Below are positions 62,501-64,000 of a stretch of DNA of 64,000 nt, one piece after another. Made by a program: the position numbers and the translations under genes. The notes beneath the pieces are model-generated. The model made no database searches. It saw nothing but the letters and a program-made list of their open reading frames with translations, and was not told the origin of the DNA. How positions within the stretch are numbered: position 1 is the first letter of the stretch; every line of letters starts with the position of its first letter. This DNA is from Cytophagales bacterium (GTDB lineage Bacteria; Bacteroidota; Bacteroidia; Cytophagales; Cyclobacteriaceae): NCBI GenBank assembly GCA_033344775.1, contig JAWPMT010000005.1, positions 2,029,501 through 2,093,500 on the forward strand, given 5' to 3'.

Positions 62501-64000
62501 TCCCGGCCCATAAGGTAAAATCAATCAGAAGAGAATCAAAATCATAGGAACCCGCTATGGTAAGGGAATCAACTACGGTCGTATCTGTACCGGCAGTAGC
62601 TAACCAGGAAAACAAGGTCACGCGATTACCATTCAATGCGATATCTGCAATTACGTCATTATTCTCCGACAATTCCATTTCCAAAAACAGGTCACTGCCG
62701 GCGGTGTAAGAAATGCCCAGATTCGTATAATCAGAACCTGTTGTTGTTGCTACCTCAGAAGCACGGGATGATTTGAATGCTTCATCTGCAAAAGCTATGG
62801 CGATGTTATCGACATCATTGATGGTATCATTGTTGATTGCGTTGCCTGTATAATCAAGGGTAAGAATACTTCCCGAACTTGAAATATTGATATTTGGATC
62901 AAGACCAAGAGGAACTTCAGAAATTTCAAGTTGTTCTGATTGTGTAAAAGATCCTCCAGCGTTATTAAATACATCACCTATGATCCTCGCGATTAGTTTT
63001 CCCTCCAGCAGACCATCATTTGCAGACGATTCAATGAAGGCCGCTACTGGGAAAGAATATTCAAAAATTTTGTCTGCAGTATTTCCAGTGATCAACAAGC
63101 GTTTACCATCTCCTGATAGCTGTATTGCCGTAGGAGTCGAAAGATTCGTTGCGATGCTAACATTGATCAGCTTAGCCGTAGCGGTACTGATATCAAAAGC
63201 AGTGGAAAGATCAAATTGATAAAAACGGTCCTGCAGGTTGTCCACTACAAAGAAGGACGACCCATCCTGGGTAAAAGAGAACCCTTGAGGCCCCGTTACA
63301 GAAGTCCCGAGCGAAAAGGTTGTTTCTAACACTGCCGTAGTGGGATCAAATGCGGTAGACAAGAAGTATTCAAAGATGCTATTATTCGTATCTCCTAATA
63401 AATACATTTTCGATCCATCATCATTGAAGGCGATATCAGTAGGCGCCGTATCATCTGTGAATGTTGTGATCACTGAATCAAAACTTGCGGTAGACAGATC
63501 ATACGCCAGAGAAAAGCGGAACACATTGATTTCGCGTGTGCCTCCGATCACATACAAGCGGGTCCCAATATCATTAAAAGCCAATCCTCTACCCGCTGTT
63601 TCCTGTAGGGAGATGGAAAAAGTGAAGTTCAGCGTGGCAGTACTAATGTCATAATTCGTCGACAGTAAATATTCATCAATCACACTTGTTCTCAACGCAT
63701 AAAGTCTTGAACCATCATTATTGAAAATAAAGCCCTGCAGGTCTACAATGTCCAATGATTGGAACACCGTATCACTTACATTGCTGATATTTGGCAGCTT
63801 GGAATAGCTGATCAAAGGCTCAGGAATGTTCGAACCTGCCGTAAAAGAAATTTCTAATCCTGTCTGAGATTCTGTAGCATTGATCACTTCTGCAGCCGTG
63901 AAGTCCTCGAAAGCCCCATCACCAAACGAAATTTGAATATCCGATACAGAATTACCTGCGTCATTACTCTTAGTTTGGCCTGTTAATGAAATTTCGATAT
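56553..64000 (-). CDS. Giant T9SS-secreted FG-GAP/VCBS repeat protein (5' end outside the window)
   Basis: More than 2480 residues on the minus strand, open at the right edge; the reading frame continues without a stop past the first Met at 63887. Order from the N-terminus: propeller-like repeats (FNDDGSRLYALR, FNDDGSKMYLLG; about 63800-63000), two clusters of FG-GAP/VCBS repeats with calcium-type DxDxDGxxD motifs (about 62230-61150 and 60480-59500: GDFDGDGDLDIIMSG, GDIDNDGDVDVILMG), fibronectin-type domains between and after them, and a C-terminal type A T9SS sorting domain (56556-56830: QVYPNPVTDLIGINLLG, LFDLNGKEI, GLYFLEVQL). It would be exported by the T9SS and anchored by PorU. Probably an adhesin or surface filament; substrate unknown. 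Confidence 0.9.
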   Translation of the reverse strand, partial: IEISLTGQTKSNDAGNSVSDIQISFGDGAFEDFTAAEVINATESQTGLEISFTAGSNIPEPLISYSKLPNISNVSDTVFQSLDIVDLQGFIFNNDGSRLYALRTSVIDEYLLSTNYDISTATLNFTFSISLQETAGRGLAFNDIGTRLYVIGGTREINVFRFSLAYDLSTASFDSVITTFTDDTAPTDIAFNDDGSKMYLLGDTNNSIFEYFLSTAFDPTTAVLETTFSLGTSVTGPQGFSFTQDGSSFFVVDNLQDRFYQFDLSTAFDISTATAKLINVSIATNLSTPTAIQLSGDGKRLLITGNTADKIFEYSFPVAAFIESSANDGLLEGKLIARIIGDVFNNAGGSFTQSEQLEISEVPLGLDPNINISSSGSILTLDYTGNAINNDTINDVDNIAIAFADEAFKSSRASEVATTTGSDYTNLGISYTAGSDLFLEMELSENNDVIADIALNGNRVTLFSWLATAGTDTTVVDSLTIAGSYDFDSLLIDFTLWAGTKADGSDRTMLAPDTIAVSDSLVSFGGIADTLFVIEEVYYFVQGLANEVADTTDAINFQLASSNLTITGSTVVETTLTGSNISFTNAAFSPIQAGTIDSVAYGETKLVDIDNDDDLDIIAAGTDNDGNDILKYFTNTNGVFAAGVAFGTAKDSVRLAAGDLDNDLLSQIDLLVQGFATDSNGGTLYDNDLNNIKDFAADSGNLILGDIATGDFDGDGDLDIIMSGQEDTDAANYKIRIFQNNGSNDYTVIDSLTMNPIIRGDIEIGDVDNDGDLDVFLTGLDSLGNPVAVLHLGDSTGFEESTTSTFTAVSQSAADFGDYNGDGYLDLVVSGTVDGTSDNILSVIYSNDGDGSFTASTLAVDSVYAGDVKWIDVDSDGDQDLVETGIARTDTIASIWINDNATFTVAENGNLLGLSNGNISYGDIDGDDDLDLVINGVDSTANFVTTIYENALFSGFVSEVAQPDSIGLSFMDSKIVIGWDSLPGAQYEVIVVKTDSLENVEVIRSADSRRLTGFVRNPEKARIRNATYEVNNAERAAYRVGVQRINSISKGSEFRRIENFFFGKPFTPVATEPTNLATSSFTANWNNQTAIDSFAVTLIREEIIGGEETLVTVGTFGTNENSFRFNNLRRNRNYRYSVKAINAATESDTSNEIRVILPISSLFIASEISGLTNDTYESLAMADFDDDDNLDVVASNGTSGFVLLNGSASAINFMSSRSSTSMEVFDFGNDGDQDIFVTGTLFSVGRTTIYQNNGATFTETVTNSSQFLEADIASGDIDNDGDVDVILMGQADGTIKTELLINNGSNFDASSQTFIADSQGDLEFSDFDLDGDLDLLIMGTTEAILYINESGTFTAGTSLTFDFLSDVDLKLEDMTGDGRPDVIYSGATGGSSFIKIYSTNEALEFEEITDLDVTTQSSGAPKIEVIDGDNNGTLDVMLIGTEAMEVYSNTTNGVLTDTEALIINISGVSNAATAIGDYDKDGDVDLLYSGVTTTNTEDAGLLSNANDTGNESPTAPTNLDITFPNGNWQLQWDPSTDDKTATNQLTYNVLIQSETENLTYQSANPDNGFRKVTGYGAIQDTTWLFDPVDLPIGEYTWTVQAIDANGQGSEFSPVNPLTVPDTVKIFNNQPAIASGQIDGGTENVVFFSFGINATNSSTLDSLAFTLNGDYSEYLEESTLKLFRSVDANPDLSPEDQVVDAQASSDGTTLSISGLSNSLSQQQVYFFLVAQAKFVAAAGEFQVTLDAANVFIQETGFVNEAGSLTGPLISIRNAVTTYTPGNVSNTNFEASTENQQIMVFSANANVPGVSLQGVNIAASEAISDRFENIRLFSSTDNSLSGADTELGTFMINESAMSLEFNSALPGSGTDLFYFVVADIVSTVSQSTPAITLTLNSPADLTFSSTELNTLDFTTSEYTFFFDLVPPTVRYDSFEENVRQGSGPHSVSFTVQDQSEITEVDFFWRKLAESSFQQVAQTVTANGTYSFEFSATDIGSVGVEFYAAATDLDGNTNDPEVRSIGIFFDSTDPIDFKSEANIKLEGESVTDYSLIAFPFQSGRFSDVLSGLENAEHGGLAELFAGDDNTKYRIVGLRNGATDASGFQNLTLSSTFNPGAGYYLIVGVKEADIQVVSAETVEASSDDPHSVSLSAGWNMIGNPYLFPISIESIRDYNLAVGNISDASVINDFRLFKNGQFVTNPSTMERFDGAFIRVTESVSNFEFPMNDEIPSNSGGRIELTRWDEVVDEDSWRLDLTIKQGNQLSLGGFGIKEDAANGEDIYDQYVLPAPGNYIRLQHEIDEELTVIRNAIKAPELVNVWNTSLHAVRDGRIALEWDHESVSGLARSLYLFDPVGVRFIDMKAQGSTSVSVAKGANELLFFYGPEDLKEEIMANQIMAVGQVYPNPVTDLIGINLLGQVGTEVSITLFDLNGKEILGAEEMLTTTGVNTMEVAIDRRLRSGLYFLEVQLSSEAGTYRSKQKILIND

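Overview
The window comes from a Bacteroidota genome, most likely a marine-type Cytophagales bacterium. The evidence is a type IX secretion (T9SS) pair porU-porV, a very large secreted protein ending in a type A T9SS sorting domain, a TonB-dependent receptor with an N-terminal STN domain followed by four DUF4249 lipoproteins, several LytTR and NarL two-component pairs, WG-repeat and DUF2721 proteins, an ABC-permease/M1-peptidase fusion, and A-rich rather than Shine-Dalgarno leaders at most starts. No rRNA, tRNA, CRISPR array, transposase or prophage gene was seen.

Layout. 1-3.8 kb is housekeeping: the tail of a probable nucleotidyltransferase, galE, an exonuclease III, gcvT and a comB-like phosphatase, closed by a strong terminator. 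3.9-7.7 kb is an AT-rich accessory island: two orphan small proteins behind a duplicated 36-bp leader element, then a TPR-sensor histidine kinase and a NarL-type regulator in overlapping frames. Just downstream on the minus strand (7826-7918) is a 30-codon gene whose product starts with a double-glycine-type leader. 8.1-15.5 kb is a minus-strand housekeeping run (DUF2721, MazG-like, lipoprotein, LpxL-like acyltransferase, YicC, a TolB-like/outer-membrane hybrid, FAD oxidoreductase). 15.5-22.8 kb runs plus: MBL hydrolase, phosphatidylserine synthase, PorU, PorV and an M16-like protein lacking the zinc motif. 22.8-26.3 kb holds a WG-repeat protein and hemA on minus. 26.4-31.4 kb holds a helix-hairpin-helix membrane protein and a 1340-residue DUF4011-type helicase. 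31.4-31.9 kb is a gene-free stretch packed with hairpins. 31.9-37 kb has a DUF6940-like protein, a secreted orphan and a metal-chelate ABC importer (binding lipoprotein, permease, ATPase). 37.1-39 kb is a LytTR/LytS-type pair facing a carboxypeptidase-regulatory-domain protein, ABC ATPase and permease-aminopeptidase fusion (39.2-45 kb). 45.2-46.1 kb is a thioredoxin-fold protein. 46.2-54.9 kb is a TonB receptor operon with an MG2/plug-like partner and four DUF4249 lipoproteins in an alternating order. 55.1-64 kb is the giant T9SS cargo, open at the right edge, with two small secreted proteins behind it.

How they fit. PorV carries cargo and PorU cleaves the C-terminal domain, so the giant protein at 56.5-64 kb is an expected substrate. 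The TonB receptor, its plug-like partner and the DUF4249 lipoproteins form a surface uptake or surface-complex module. The importer at 34-37 kb could take up an iron chelate or corrinoid. The most unusual parts are the double-glycine peptide, the orphan island with its duplicated leader, the alternating DUF4249 array, and three families of small intergenic hairpins that recur across the window.
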